This document shows, piece by piece, positions 35,081 to 43,971 of a stretch of 57,514 bases of DNA (positions are counted from its first letter, which is position 1; each line of letters starts with the position of its first letter). A program made the translations under genes and the position numbers. Source of the DNA: Pseudoxanthomonas sp. (GTDB lineage: Bacteria; Pseudomonadota; Gammaproteobacteria; Xanthomonadales; Xanthomonadaceae). The stretch is taken from the NCBI GenBank assembly GCA_017745195.1, contig JAGHZW010000169.1:13769-71282 (forward strand). The letters run 5' to 3'. Under the pieces are notes generated by a model, which made no database searches, was not told the origin of the DNA, and saw only the letters and a list, made by a program, of their open reading frames with translations.

Positions 35081-35098
35081 GATGTTAGCGTTAACATC
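35081..35098. promoter_or_regulatory. LacI-family operator upstream of GH31/GH9
   Basis: GATGTTA GCGT TAACATC has perfect 7-bp arms. Its core TGTTAGCGTTAACA fits the LacI-family form TGnTAnCGnTAnCA found before sugar-utilization and TonB-receptor genes in xanthomonads and Caulobacter. It lies 19 bases before the short frame at 35117. No LacI gene is in the window. Confidence 0.7.
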
Positions 35099-35116
35099 AA
35101 TTCCGGGGACTTGCCG

Positions 35117-35287
35117 ATGAATCGATTGAACAGGCGGAACAGGCGCATCCGCCATGGTGTGCGCACCGCCGGGTGCGTGGCCTGCCTGCCTGTCGTTGCC
35201 CCCGCCGGATCGAACAACCGGCCGCACCAAACCGGCGATCACCCGACCTTGTCCAGGCCGGGGACGCGCCACCGCTCCGCCATGTGA
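35117..35287 (+). pseudogene. short frame, possible 5' remnant of a TonB-dependent receptor
   Basis: A 56-codon frame beginning with ATG, preceded by GGGGAC, just after the LacI operator. Its first 32 residues, MNRLNRRNRRIRHGVRTAGC and following, look like the basic n-region and weak hydrophobic core of a long signal peptide, as TonB-dependent receptors often have. The rest is Arg/Pro-rich and unlike any domain. In related genomes such operators normally precede receptor genes. A deletion that removed the receptor and joined its promoter to the GH genes would give this structure. It could equally be a leader peptide or chance. Confidence 0.3.
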
Positions 35288-35351
35288 GTCCATGCGTCGG
35301 ATGCGCACGTCCAGGCACGAACCGGGTATCCCGGCCCCCGAAGCAGGCTCC

Positions 35352-38258
35352 ATGTTCCCAAGACTTCTCCTCCTCGCCGCGGCCGCCGCCAGCACCTCCC
35401 TGCATGCGGCCCCGACCGGACTGGATTCCAACGGCCACCTGCAACCGGTCGGGCGCGCGGCCACGACGCAAGGCTTCGCTTTCACCCGGCTGGAAAACGG
35501 CGTGCAGGTCCGCGTCGCCGGCCACACCAAGAACATCCTCTTCTACGGCCCGGGCACCGTCCGGGTGAACACCAACCTCGGCGAGAATTACTGGAAACAT
35601 CCGAGCATCGTGGTGGTCGCCCCGCCGGCAGAGGTGTCCTTCGGCATCGACGAGTCCGGTGATGCGCTGGCCCTCGATTCGGGGAAGCTGAAGATCACGG
35701 TCGACAAGCGCACCGGCGCGCTGGCCTTCCACGACGCCGCGGGCAGGCTGTTCACCCGGGAGAGGGCGGAAGATCCGGAGGACGTCAGGAAAGTCGAGAT
35801 TTCCGGCGCGCCCACCTACGAGGTCAGCAACACCTTCACCCTCAAGCCCGGCGAGGGCATCTACGGCTTCGGCTTCGTCGAACCGGGGCAGACCAATCGC
35901 CGCGGCAAGGACCTGCTCCTGGTCCAGACCAACGTCGGCATCATCATCCCGGTCATGGTGTCCACCGAGCGCTACGGGGTGATGTGGGACACCTATTCGA
36001 AGATGACGTTCAAGGACAACGCCGACGGTGCCACGCTGTGGGCCGAAAGCGCGCCGGGCGGCGTCGATTACTACTTCATGGCCGGGGCCGACCTGGACGA
36101 GGTGATCGGCGACTACCGCGACCTCACCGGCCAGGCGCCGATGTATCCAAAGCAGGCGTTCGGCCTGTTCATGAGCAAGGAGCGCTACCCCACCCAGCAA
36201 CGCCTCGTCGAGGTTGCCCGCGCCTTCCGCGAGAAGCGCTTCCCGCTCGATTACATCGTGCAGGACTGGCAGTACTGGGGTTCGGACAAGGACGGCACCT
36301 GGAGCGGGATGATCTGGGATCCGGAGCGCTATCCCGATCCGGAGGGCATGGCCAGGACGCTGCACGACCTGCACCTGAAACTGATGGTCTCCATCTGGCC
36401 GGGCGTGGGCAACGATACCGCGCTGGCCCGGGCCCTCGACGCGAAGGGCCTGCGCTTCGCGCCGCTGCACTGGATCTCGAAGCAGGCGCGGATCTACGAC
36501 GCCTACAGCGCGGAAGGCCGCCGGATCTACTGGGACTACGCCCGGACAGGCCTGTTCGACAAGGGCGTGGATGCGCTGTGGATGGACGGCACCGAAGTCG
36601 AGGTGGGCACCGCCTGCTGGAATCCGCAGGAAGTCGAGGACGACATCAAGGGGCTCGAGACCAATGCGATGGGTGATTTTTCCCGTTACCTGAATCCCTA
36701 CACCCTCATGACCACCAAGGGCACCTACGAGGGACAGCGCGCCAGCAACGACAGGCGCGTCTTCACCCTCACCCGCTCGGCCTGGGCCGGTGCCCAGCGC
36801 TACGCCGCCGCCTCGTGGTCGGGCGACATCTTCGCCAGCTGGAAGACGCTGCAGGAGCAGGTCGCCGGCGGAGTGAACGTGACCATGGCCGGCACGCCGT
36901 ACTGGACCCAGGACATCGGCGGCTTCTTCGTCACCGACTTCCCCGGCGGCGAGGACAACCCCGCCTACCGGGAGCTGTTCGCGCGCTGGTTCCAGTACGG
37001 CGCATTCAATCCGCTGATGCGTGTCCACGGCACCAGCATCGAGCGCGAGCCCTACATCTTCGCCGACAAGGATCCGGCGATGTACCGGGCCCTCGTCGAT
37101 GCGGTGAACCTGCGCTACCACCTGCTGCCCTACATCTACAGCCTGGGCTGGCAGGTGAGCAGCGACGGCTACACCCTGATGCGCGGGATGGCGATGGACT
37201 TCCCCGACGATCCGAAGGTCCGCGACCTTGGCGACGAGTTCATGTTCGGGCCGTCCTTCCTCGTCCATCCGGTCACCCGCCCGATGTACCACGTCCAGGC
37301 ACCGCCGCCGGAAACCGTGCCCGCCTCCGCCCTGCACACGCCGGACGGCAAGCCGGGCATCGCGGTCCGGTATTTCGAAGGCACGAACTTCGAGAAGCCC
37401 GCCGGCACGGCGGTCGATGCGCAGGTGGACTACACCTGGCCCGGCCCGCCGCTGGCCGGACCGCCGCCCGGGCTGCACGGATTCGACAATTTCTCCGGTC
37501 GCTGGGAAGGCACGCTGACCGCGCCGGAAAGCGGCGAGTACGAGATCGGCGTGGAAGGCGACGATGGCTTCCGCCTGTTCCTCGATGGCAGGAAGGTCGT
37601 CGAGGACTGGGGCCCGCGGCCCAAGCTCTACCGTGGCGCGAAGATCGACCTCGCCGCCGGCCAGAAGGTCGCGGTGAAGATCGAGTACTTCCAGGGCGGC
37701 GTCGACCGCTCCCTCCGCCTGGCATGGCGCACCCCGACCGCCGCGAAGGACCTGGCACGCCGGAACACGGGCCTGGACACCACCATGGAAACCTACCTGC
37801 CGGCCGGGACCGGCTGGTACGACTTCTGGACCAACCAGTTCCACGCGGGCGGACGGGCCGTTTCCACCGAGGCGCCACTCGACCGTTTCCCGCTGTTCGT
37901 CCGCGCCGGCTCGATCGTCCCGTTGGGGCCGCAGCTCCAGTACGCCACCGAGAAACCGGGCGCGCCTTACCAGGTCCGCATCTATCCGGGCGCGGACGCG
38001 AAGTTCACGGTCTACGAGGACGACAACGAAACCTATGCCTATGAAAAGGGGCAGCGCGCGACCTACGACCTGGCCTGGAACGACGCGACCAGGACGCTGA
38101 GCATCGGCGCGCGCGAGGGCGCGTTCCCCGGCATGCTCGAACGCCGGACCCTGGATGTCGTGCTCGCGGTGCCGGGCCGGAATGCCGGCGCACCCGGGAT
38201 GCCGGTCGGCGCCAGGACGGTCACCTATACCGGCGAGCCTCTCGAGGTCAGGTTCTGA
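35352..38258 (+). CDS. exported GH31 glycosidase with PA14 insert, alpha-xylosidase type
   Basis: A 968-residue secreted enzyme. The signal peptide (MFPRLLLLAAAAASTSLHAA) is followed by the GH31 N-terminal beta-sandwich (to about 220), the catalytic barrel (about 230-590), a proximal beta region, a PA14 domain (about 675-800, EGTLTAPESGEYEIGVEGDD) and a distal beta-sandwich. The nucleophile is Asp412 in LWMDGTEVE and the acid/base Asp492 in WSGDIFASW. The region MSKERYPTQQRLVEVARAF plus IVQDWQYWG matches the PA14-bearing alpha-xylosidases that trim xyloglucan side chains; alpha-glucosidase activity is the alternative. It is followed 187 bases later by GH9. An upstream in-frame ATG exists, but this start gives the signal peptide. 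Confidence 0.88.
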   Translation: MFPRLLLLAAAAASTSLHAAPTGLDSNGHLQPVGRAATTQGFAFTRLENGVQVRVAGHTKNILFYGPGTVRVNTNLGENYWKHPSIVVVAPPAEVSFGIDESGDALALDSGKLKITVDKRTGALAFHDAAGRLFTRERAEDPEDVRKVEISGAPTYEVSNTFTLKPGEGIYGFGFVEPGQTNRRGKDLLLVQTNVGIIIPVMVSTERYGVMWDTYSKMTFKDNADGATLWAESAPGGVDYYFMAGADLDEVIGDYRDLTGQAPMYPKQAFGLFMSKERYPTQQRLVEVARAFREKRFPLDYIVQDWQYWGSDKDGTWSGMIWDPERYPDPEGMARTLHDLHLKLMVSIWPGVGNDTALARALDAKGLRFAPLHWISKQARIYDAYSAEGRRIYWDYARTGLFDKGVDALWMDGTEVEVGTACWNPQEVEDDIKGLETNAMGDFSRYLNPYTLMTTKGTYEGQRASNDRRVFTLTRSAWAGAQRYAAASWSGDIFASWKTLQEQVAGGVNVTMAGTPYWTQDIGGFFVTDFPGGEDNPAYRELFARWFQYGAFNPLMRVHGTSIEREPYIFADKDPAMYRALVDAVNLRYHLLPYIYSLGWQVSSDGYTLMRGMAMDFPDDPKVRDLGDEFMFGPSFLVHPVTRPMYHVQAPPPETVPASALHTPDGKPGIAVRYFEGTNFEKPAGTAVDAQVDYTWPGPPLAGPPPGLHGFDNFSGRWEGTLTAPESGEYEIGVEGDDGFRLFLDGRKVVEDWGPRPKLYRGAKIDLAAGQKVAVKIEYFQGGVDRSLRLAWRTPTAAKDLARRNTGLDTTMETYLPAGTGWYDFWTNQFHAGGRAVSTEAPLDRFPLFVRAGSIVPLGPQLQYATEKPGAPYQVRIYPGADAKFTVYEDDNETYAYEKGQRATYDLAWNDATRTLSIGAREGAFPGMLERRTLDVVLAVPGRNAGAPGMPVGARTVTYTGEPLEVRF

Positions 38259-38445
38259 TCCATCGCGAACATGACCAGGCGCTGTTCTTTCTCCGCCCCG
38301 GGCTCGCTTCGGCCCGCAACCTCTCCTGCACCGTCCAGACCGCCACGGGCCTGGACCACCCGTGCGTCCACCATCAAGCCATGGCGCGCCGCCTGTCCGG
38401 GCGGATTCGCCGCGGATGAACTGACATCACCACGAGGATCCACCG

Positions 38446-40923
38446 ATGAACCAGACCCCTCCCATCCACCGGCGCCGCACCGCCCTCGCCACCCTGCTGC
38501 TGCTCACGACGCATGCCGCGGTGGGAGCCCCGCTGAAGCTCAACGACGCCGGCTACTTCACCACGCCCGGCCTGGACGTGCTGGCCTTCAGCAACACCTA
38601 TGACGGCAACTTCAGCGACTCCAAGATCGCCGGCGTCGAACTGATCCACCACGGCGTGCGCACCGCCACCAACGGCGACGTGCGCCTGTCGCCGACGCCC
38701 GAGCAGTGGGACATCGTCGCCACCCCGGTCGAGCGCAAGGTGGATGCGGCCAGCGGCACGGTCACCACCCGCATGCGCTTCGACAGCGAAAACTTCGAGT
38801 ACGCGGTCAAGGTCTCGCCGCGCGGCGATGGCGTCGCCATCCAGGTCCTGCTCGACAAGCCGCTGCCGGCCAAGCTGGCCGGCAAGGCCGGCTTCAACCT
38901 CGAGTTCCTGCCCTCGGCCTACTTCGGCAAGTCGTGGATGACCGATGCCGGCAACGGCGCGCTGCCGCTGTACCCGTCCGGCCCGAGCCAGCGCGACGCC
39001 ACCGGCGCCACCGTGCGCCTGCCGCTGGCCAGCGGCAGCCACGTGCTCACCCTGGCCCCGGAAGATGCGACCCGTCGCGTGGCGATCCATTCGCCCAAGG
39101 CCGAGCTGAGCCTGTACGACGGTCGCAACAACGCGCAGAACGGCTGGTACGTGGTGCGCTCGCTGCTGCCGGCCGGCAAGACCGGCACGGTGCTGGAATG
39201 GACCGTGGAAGGCAGCACCGTGCCGGGCTGGACCCGGCCCACGGTAATTGGCCACTCGCAGGTCGGCTACCACCCGGCGCAGCGCAAGGTCGCGATCCTC
39301 GAACGCGACCGTCGTGCCGAGGCGCCGACCCGTGCACGCCTGCTGCGCGTGGCTGCCGACGGCAGCAGCGCCGAAGTGCTGGCCGCCCAGCCGCAGCGCT
39401 GGGGCGAGTACCTGCGTTACGACTACTACACCTTCGACTTCTCCGGCGTGCGCGAGCCGGGCCTGTACCAGATCGAGGCCGACGGCCAGCGCACCGCGAC
39501 CTTCCGCATCGCCGCCGACGCCTACGCCAACGCCTGGCATCCGACCATGGACGTGTACCTGCCGGTGGCGATGGACCACATGTTCGTCAACGAGGCCTAC
39601 CGCGTCTGGCACGGCCGCTCGCACATGGACGACGCGCGCCAGGTGCCGGCCGGCAAGGAACATTTCGACCTGTACGGCCAGGGCCCGGAACTGGATTCGC
39701 CGTTCAAGCCCGGCGAGCACATCCCCGGCCTGAATATCGGCGGCTGGTTCGACGCCGGCGACTTCGACCTGCGCACCCAGACCCATTACGCAGCGGTGAT
39801 GTCGCTGGTCGACACCTGGGAACTGGCCAGGCCGATGCGCGACGAGACCAGCATCGACCAGAACAAGCAGCACGTCGAGATCCATCGTCCCGACGGCGTG
39901 CCCGACCTGCTGCAGCAGATCGAGCACGGCACGCTGATGCTGATCGCCCAGCACCGCGTGTTCGGCCACGCCATCCCCGGCATCGTCGAGCCGGACCTGG
40001 GCCAGTACACCCACCTGGGCGATGCGGTGACCAAGACCGACGGCAAGGTCGACGACCCGAACGATCCGGACTCGCCGCACGACGACCGCCTGGCCTTCAC
40101 CAGCGCCACCACCGCGCTCAACTACGGCTCGGCCGCCGGCCTGGCCGCCGCCAGCCGCGCGCTGCGCGGCTACAACGACGCGCTGGCCGCCGAGTCGCTG
40201 GCCACCGCGAAGAAGGTCTGGGACTTCGAGCATTCGCGCGAACCGAACCTGTTCCAGGTCGGCAACACCACCGGCGGCAACCCGCAGGACGAGGAACTGC
40301 GCGCGGCGGTGCAGCTGCTGCTGGCCACCGGCGACCGCAAGTACGCCGAGCGGATCGCCGCGCTGTGGCCGGTCATCGACGAGCGCTTCATGTTCAATGC
40401 CGCGTGGGCGGTGCGCGCGCTGCCGTACATGGACGCGGCGTTCGCCGCGCGGCTGCGCGAGCGCGCCGTCGCGCTCAAGGCCGAAAGCGCCGAAGCACTG
40501 CGCGAGAACCCGTACGGCGTGCCGATCACCCGCGGCGGCTGGGCCGGCAACGGCGCCGTGGTCGGCTATGCGGTGAGCAACTACTGGCTGCACACCGCCT
40601 ACCCCGACCTGTTCGACATCGAGCCGACCCTGCAGGGCCTGAACTACCTGTACGGCACCCACCCGGATTCGAACCTGTCGTTCGTCTCGGCGGTGGGCGC
40701 GCAGTCCAAGCAGGTCGCCTACGGCAACAACCGCGCCGACTTCACCTTCATCGCCGGCGGCGTGGTTCCCGGCGTGCTGATCCTCAAGCCGGACTTCCCG
40801 GAGAACAAGGAGGACTGGCCGTTCCTGTGGGGCGAGAACGAATACGTGGTCAACCTCGGCACCCAGTACGTGTTCCTGGTGAACGCGGCGCAGGCGCTGC
40901 TCGACAAGCAAGGCAAGCGCTGA
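38446..40923 (+). CDS. exported GH9 cellulase (endoglucanase type)
   Basis: An 825-residue secreted enzyme. A signal peptide (about 1-27) is followed by an extra N-terminal beta-rich domain (about 28-260), a cellulase Ig-like domain starting IGHSQVGYHPAQRKVAIL (about 266-355) and the (alpha/alpha)6 GH9 domain. The catalytic-base region is GGWFDAGDFD (Asp436 and Asp439) and the acid is probably Glu799 in WGENEYVV. Likely substrates are beta-1,4-glucans such as cellulose, mixed-linkage glucan or the xyloglucan backbone. The N-terminal domain of about 230 residues has no name I recognise. It is co-directional with GH31 and CACGAGGATCC precedes the ATG. It is convergent with the GGDEF/EAL gene. 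Confidence 0.9.
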   Translation: MNQTPPIHRRRTALATLLLLTTHAAVGAPLKLNDAGYFTTPGLDVLAFSNTYDGNFSDSKIAGVELIHHGVRTATNGDVRLSPTPEQWDIVATPVERKVDAASGTVTTRMRFDSENFEYAVKVSPRGDGVAIQVLLDKPLPAKLAGKAGFNLEFLPSAYFGKSWMTDAGNGALPLYPSGPSQRDATGATVRLPLASGSHVLTLAPEDATRRVAIHSPKAELSLYDGRNNAQNGWYVVRSLLPAGKTGTVLEWTVEGSTVPGWTRPTVIGHSQVGYHPAQRKVAILERDRRAEAPTRARLLRVAADGSSAEVLAAQPQRWGEYLRYDYYTFDFSGVREPGLYQIEADGQRTATFRIAADAYANAWHPTMDVYLPVAMDHMFVNEAYRVWHGRSHMDDARQVPAGKEHFDLYGQGPELDSPFKPGEHIPGLNIGGWFDAGDFDLRTQTHYAAVMSLVDTWELARPMRDETSIDQNKQHVEIHRPDGVPDLLQQIEHGTLMLIAQHRVFGHAIPGIVEPDLGQYTHLGDAVTKTDGKVDDPNDPDSPHDDRLAFTSATTALNYGSAAGLAAASRALRGYNDALAAESLATAKKVWDFEHSREPNLFQVGNTTGGNPQDEELRAAVQLLLATGDRKYAERIAALWPVIDERFMFNAAWAVRALPYMDAAFAARLRERAVALKAESAEALRENPYGVPITRGGWAGNGAVVGYAVSNYWLHTAYPDLFDIEPTLQGLNYLYGTHPDSNLSFVSAVGAQSKQVAYGNNRADFTFIAGGVVPGVLILKPDFPENKEDWPFLWGENEYVVNLGTQYVFLVNAAQALLDKQGKR

Positions 40924-40924
40924 C

Positions 40925-43609
40925 TCAGGCGATCCGGCGCCCGGCGGCTCCGCCGTCCGGGCGCTGGAACAGCACGCGTTGCGGCCGGTGCAGGATGAAA
41001 CCCTGGCCGTAGTCCACACCCAGCTCGCGCAGCACGGCCAGGGTGTGCTCGCCATCCACCCACTCGGCCACCACCTTCAACCCGCGCTGGTGGCCGATCT
41101 GGGCCACCGCGTTGACGATGGCGCGGCTCATCGGGTCGCTGCCGAGGTCGCGGACGAAGCTGCCGTCGATCTTGATCACGTCCACCGGCAGGTTCTTCAG
41201 ATAACCGAACGAGGACATGCCGGCGCCGAAATCGTCCAGCGCGATCCGGCAACCGGCCGCGCGCAGGCGCTCCATCACCCCGACCACGCGCAGCAGGTTG
41301 CGCACCGCTACCGTCTCGGTGATCTCCAGGCAGATCTGCGTGGCCGGCACGCCATGGCGGGCGATCGCGCCGAGGATGAAATCGGCCAGGCCCTCGTCCT
41401 CGATGCTGGCGCCGGACAGGTTGATCGCGCAGGTGCGCAACGCACTTCCGCATGGATGCAGCCGCGCGAAGTTGGCCAGCGCGGTGCCGATCACCCAGCG
41501 GTCCACCGCCGGCATCAGCCCGTAGCGCTCGGCGGCCGGGATGAACGCGCCCGGCAGGAACACGGTGCCGTCCTCCTCGCGCAGGCGCAGCAGCAGTTCG
41601 ATGTGCGTTCCCGGCAGCGACGTCCCGGCCGGCGGCAGCAGCGGCACCACCTCCTGGTAGTCCAGCAGCAGGCGGTCCTGCTCCAGCGCCCAGCGCAGGC
41701 GGTTGGCCCATTCCATCTCGCTGCGCCGGCGCGTGGTGTCCTCGTCCTCGCGATACATGCAGACCCGGTTGCGGCCGGCTTCCTTGGCCTGGTAGCAGGC
41801 GCTGTCGGCCCAGGCCAGCAGGTCCTTCAGCGTGCAGCCGTCGCGGTCGACCATGACCATGCCGATGCTGGCGCTCACCGCGTAGCTGCGGCCCTGCCAG
41901 ATGAACATCACGCCCTCGATGCAGCGGCGCATGCCTTCGGCCAGCGCCTGCGCCTGCCCGGTATCCACGTCGAAGGCGAGCAGGCCGAACTCGTCGCCGC
42001 CCAGCCGCGCCAGCAGGTCGCCGGGACGCAGGTGCCCGCGCATCGCGTGCACCAGCTGCACCAGCAGCTGGTCGCCGGCCATGTGCCCGGAGACGTCGTT
42101 GATCAGCTTGAACTGGTCCAGGTCGATGTACAGCAGGGCGAACGGCGCGCGGCCGGCACGCGTGGCCAGCGCTTCCTGCAGCCGGCGCTCGAATTCGCGC
42201 CGGTTGCACAGCTCGGTCAGGCCGTCGTGGGCGGCCTGGTAGCGCAGCCGCTCGGTCAGTTCGCGCTGCTCGGTGGTGTCGCTGGCGACCATCAGCAGGT
42301 GCGAGGCGCCGTCGACCTCGACCCGCGCCAGCGCCGCGCTGGCCCAGAACGCATCGCCGCCGGCAGCCGCCACCATCACTTCCTGGCTGGCCCAGTGGCC
42401 GTCGTCGCCGGCCGCGGCCATCGCCCGCCCGCCGAGCATCGGATCGGCGAACAGCGACAGCAGCGGCGCACCCGGGGTCGCGCCGAGGTGTTCGCGCGCG
42501 GCCTGGTTGGCATAGACCACGCGGCCGTCGTGGCTGTCGGCGAGCAGCACCAGCGCCGGCAGCAGTTCGTTGAGCACGCGGAAGCGCGCCTCGCTCTCGC
42601 CGAAGCGCGAGGACATGCGCCGGCCCAGGTCCAGCGCGCGCCGCTGGGTGGTCGCCTGGGAGAGCATCAGCAGCGCCAGCAGCACGCTGATCGTGCTGCC
42701 GGCGGCGATCACGCCGTGCGTCTCGTCGGTGTCGACCATGCTGGTGCGCGGCCACAACCGCAGCTCCCAGCGCCGCCCACCGAAATCCATCCGCCGCACC
42801 TGCGCGGGGGCGCCGTCGGGCAGCGCGTCGGACACGAACACCGCTGCCTGCCGCGGCAGCGCGTCCAGGTCGACGATCTCCAGGTGCATGTCATCGAGGA
42901 TCCGCCCTTGCAGCGCCTGCTGCAGCATCGGCTCCAGGCGCAGGCTCACCGCCAGCGCGCCGATCTCGCGCGCACGCCGGATAGCCACCGTCATCGGCCG
43001 CAGCCCGCGCGAATACACCGGCAGACGCACGGTGATGCCGCGCGCATCCGCGTCGTGCGCATCGCTGAACTGGCGCAGCGGGAACGGCGCCGACAGCGCC
43101 GGCGCGTCGGCGTCGCGCGCCGCGTACAGCGCCGACAGGTTCTGCGGCTGCGTGGCGATGTCCAGGCCGACCAGCGCCTCGTTGCCGGCCATCGGCCAGA
43201 CGTACTCGTAACGGTACGCCGGCGACCCCGGCATGCCCGCCCCGGGTAGCCGCTGCGCGAAAGCGGTGGCGACGAAGCCGGTCACCTGCTCGCGGGTGCG
43301 CAGGTTGTCCTGGTACTGGGCGAAGACCTGCTGGTCCATGCGGTCGTTGGACAGGAACACGGTCTGCATCGCCCGCAGCGCCTGCGCGGCCGACTCCAGC
43401 GGTTCGCGGACGCGAGCCGGGGCGGCATCGGCCAGCGACCGCTGCATGGCCTCGGCGTTGGCGCGCGCCTCGAGCCATTCGTTCCGCGCAAGCACGGCGG
43501 TGAACAGCAGCCCGACCATCATCACCAGCAACGCCCACGCCGGCGACGCGCGCAGGGCTTCACCACGGGAGACCTCCGGCGCGGCGGGCATGTGGTCCTG
43601 GAACGGCAT
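40925..43609 (-). CDS. CHASE-PAS-GGDEF-EAL c-di-GMP enzyme
   Basis: An 894-residue inner-membrane protein. TM1 (about 25-42), a CHASE sensor (about 50-290), TM2 (about 300-320), PAS (about 335-445), GGDEF (about 455-615) and EAL (about 630-880). GGDEF is intact (LARLGGDEFGLL). An I-site is absent: the expected residues read RPGD four rather than five residues before. EAL motifs are ELLLR (E-L-L variant), NLSG, LEITET, DDFGAGMSSF, KIDGSFVRDL, AEWVD and GQGFILHRP, so key metal and catalytic acids are retained. It may act as a phosphodiesterase or be bifunctional. The start is the ATG of MPFQDH with GAGGA 7 bases upstream. Confidence 0.9.
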   Translation of the reverse strand: MPFQDHMPAAPEVSRGEALRASPAWALLVMMVGLLFTAVLARNEWLEARANAEAMQRSLADAAPARVREPLESAAQALRAMQTVFLSNDRMDQQVFAQYQDNLRTREQVTGFVATAFAQRLPGAGMPGSPAYRYEYVWPMAGNEALVGLDIATQPQNLSALYAARDADAPALSAPFPLRQFSDAHDADARGITVRLPVYSRGLRPMTVAIRRAREIGALAVSLRLEPMLQQALQGRILDDMHLEIVDLDALPRQAAVFVSDALPDGAPAQVRRMDFGGRRWELRLWPRTSMVDTDETHGVIAAGSTISVLLALLMLSQATTQRRALDLGRRMSSRFGESEARFRVLNELLPALVLLADSHDGRVVYANQAAREHLGATPGAPLLSLFADPMLGGRAMAAAGDDGHWASQEVMVAAAGGDAFWASAALARVEVDGASHLLMVASDTTEQRELTERLRYQAAHDGLTELCNRREFERRLQEALATRAGRAPFALLYIDLDQFKLINDVSGHMAGDQLLVQLVHAMRGHLRPGDLLARLGGDEFGLLAFDVDTGQAQALAEGMRRCIEGVMFIWQGRSYAVSASIGMVMVDRDGCTLKDLLAWADSACYQAKEAGRNRVCMYREDEDTTRRRSEMEWANRLRWALEQDRLLLDYQEVVPLLPPAGTSLPGTHIELLLRLREEDGTVFLPGAFIPAAERYGLMPAVDRWVIGTALANFARLHPCGSALRTCAINLSGASIEDEGLADFILGAIARHGVPATQICLEITETVAVRNLLRVVGVMERLRAAGCRIALDDFGAGMSSFGYLKNLPVDVIKIDGSFVRDLGSDPMSRAIVNAVAQIGHQRGLKVVAEWVDGEHTLAVLRELGVDYGQGFILHRPQRVLFQRPDGGAAGRRIA

Positions 43610-43971
43610 CGTGGGTCCTCGGGCACAGGCGGCAGCCACACCCTTGCCCTATAGGAACGGTCGGCGCCGGCGATTCTTGAGCCGCCGGCACCGTCCGGCC
43701 TGCAGGGCAGCGGCGCTCCGCGTGTCCAGGCAGCAATGTCGGCGACGCCGGTCACCGGGGCGCCGCCGCGCCGTTGCCGACCAGGGCGTGGCGCGCCGAG
43801 GGTACTGCCGTCGGGCTCCTGCCGGCGTGACCGCGCGCCGGTCGCCCCGCAGCCCGGTCAGCAGGTCGGTGGGGCCGCCGTCGCCCGTCGGGGCGTGCAG
43901 CTGCCGACGCCACATGCGCCGGCACCGCGATCACACGGCCGCGTGGAGACGCGGTCGTGCCCGGGCCGGCG
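43610..43971. other. 362-bp non-coding spacer
   Basis: Between the S9 peptidase stop and the CHASE-PAS-GGDEF-EAL start, both on the minus strand. It holds a hairpin near the peptidase stop and presumably the promoter of the signalling gene; a TATAGG-like hexamer is present on the minus strand around 43650. Nothing else is evident. Confidence 0.4.
43937..43956 (-). terminator. hairpin after the S9 peptidase gene
   Basis: On the minus strand GACCGCGT, CTCC, ACGCGGCC pairs in 7 of 8 positions, 15 bases after the peptidase stop. No T-run follows. Confidence 0.3.

Larger units (their letters stand above)
34930..35351. other. 422-bp spacer upstream of the GH31 gene
   Basis: The spacer contains a nine-A run (35022-35030), a perfect LacI-type palindrome (35081-35098), and a short frame from 35117 to 35287 with a ribosome-binding site. 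No other gene is supported. The 64 bases before the GH31 start have no strong promoter, so GH31 is probably transcribed from the operator region. Confidence 0.6.

Noticed and set aside
35097-37844. 915-codon open frame on the minus strand
   Set aside because: It is the reverse-strand shadow of the GH31 gene; high GC leaves few stops. Composition is His/Arg/Gly-rich with no domain or ribosome-binding site.
43649-43915. Short frames in the 362-bp spacer before the GGDEF-EAL gene
   Set aside because: Arg/Pro-rich, no ribosome-binding site, overlapping in several frames.
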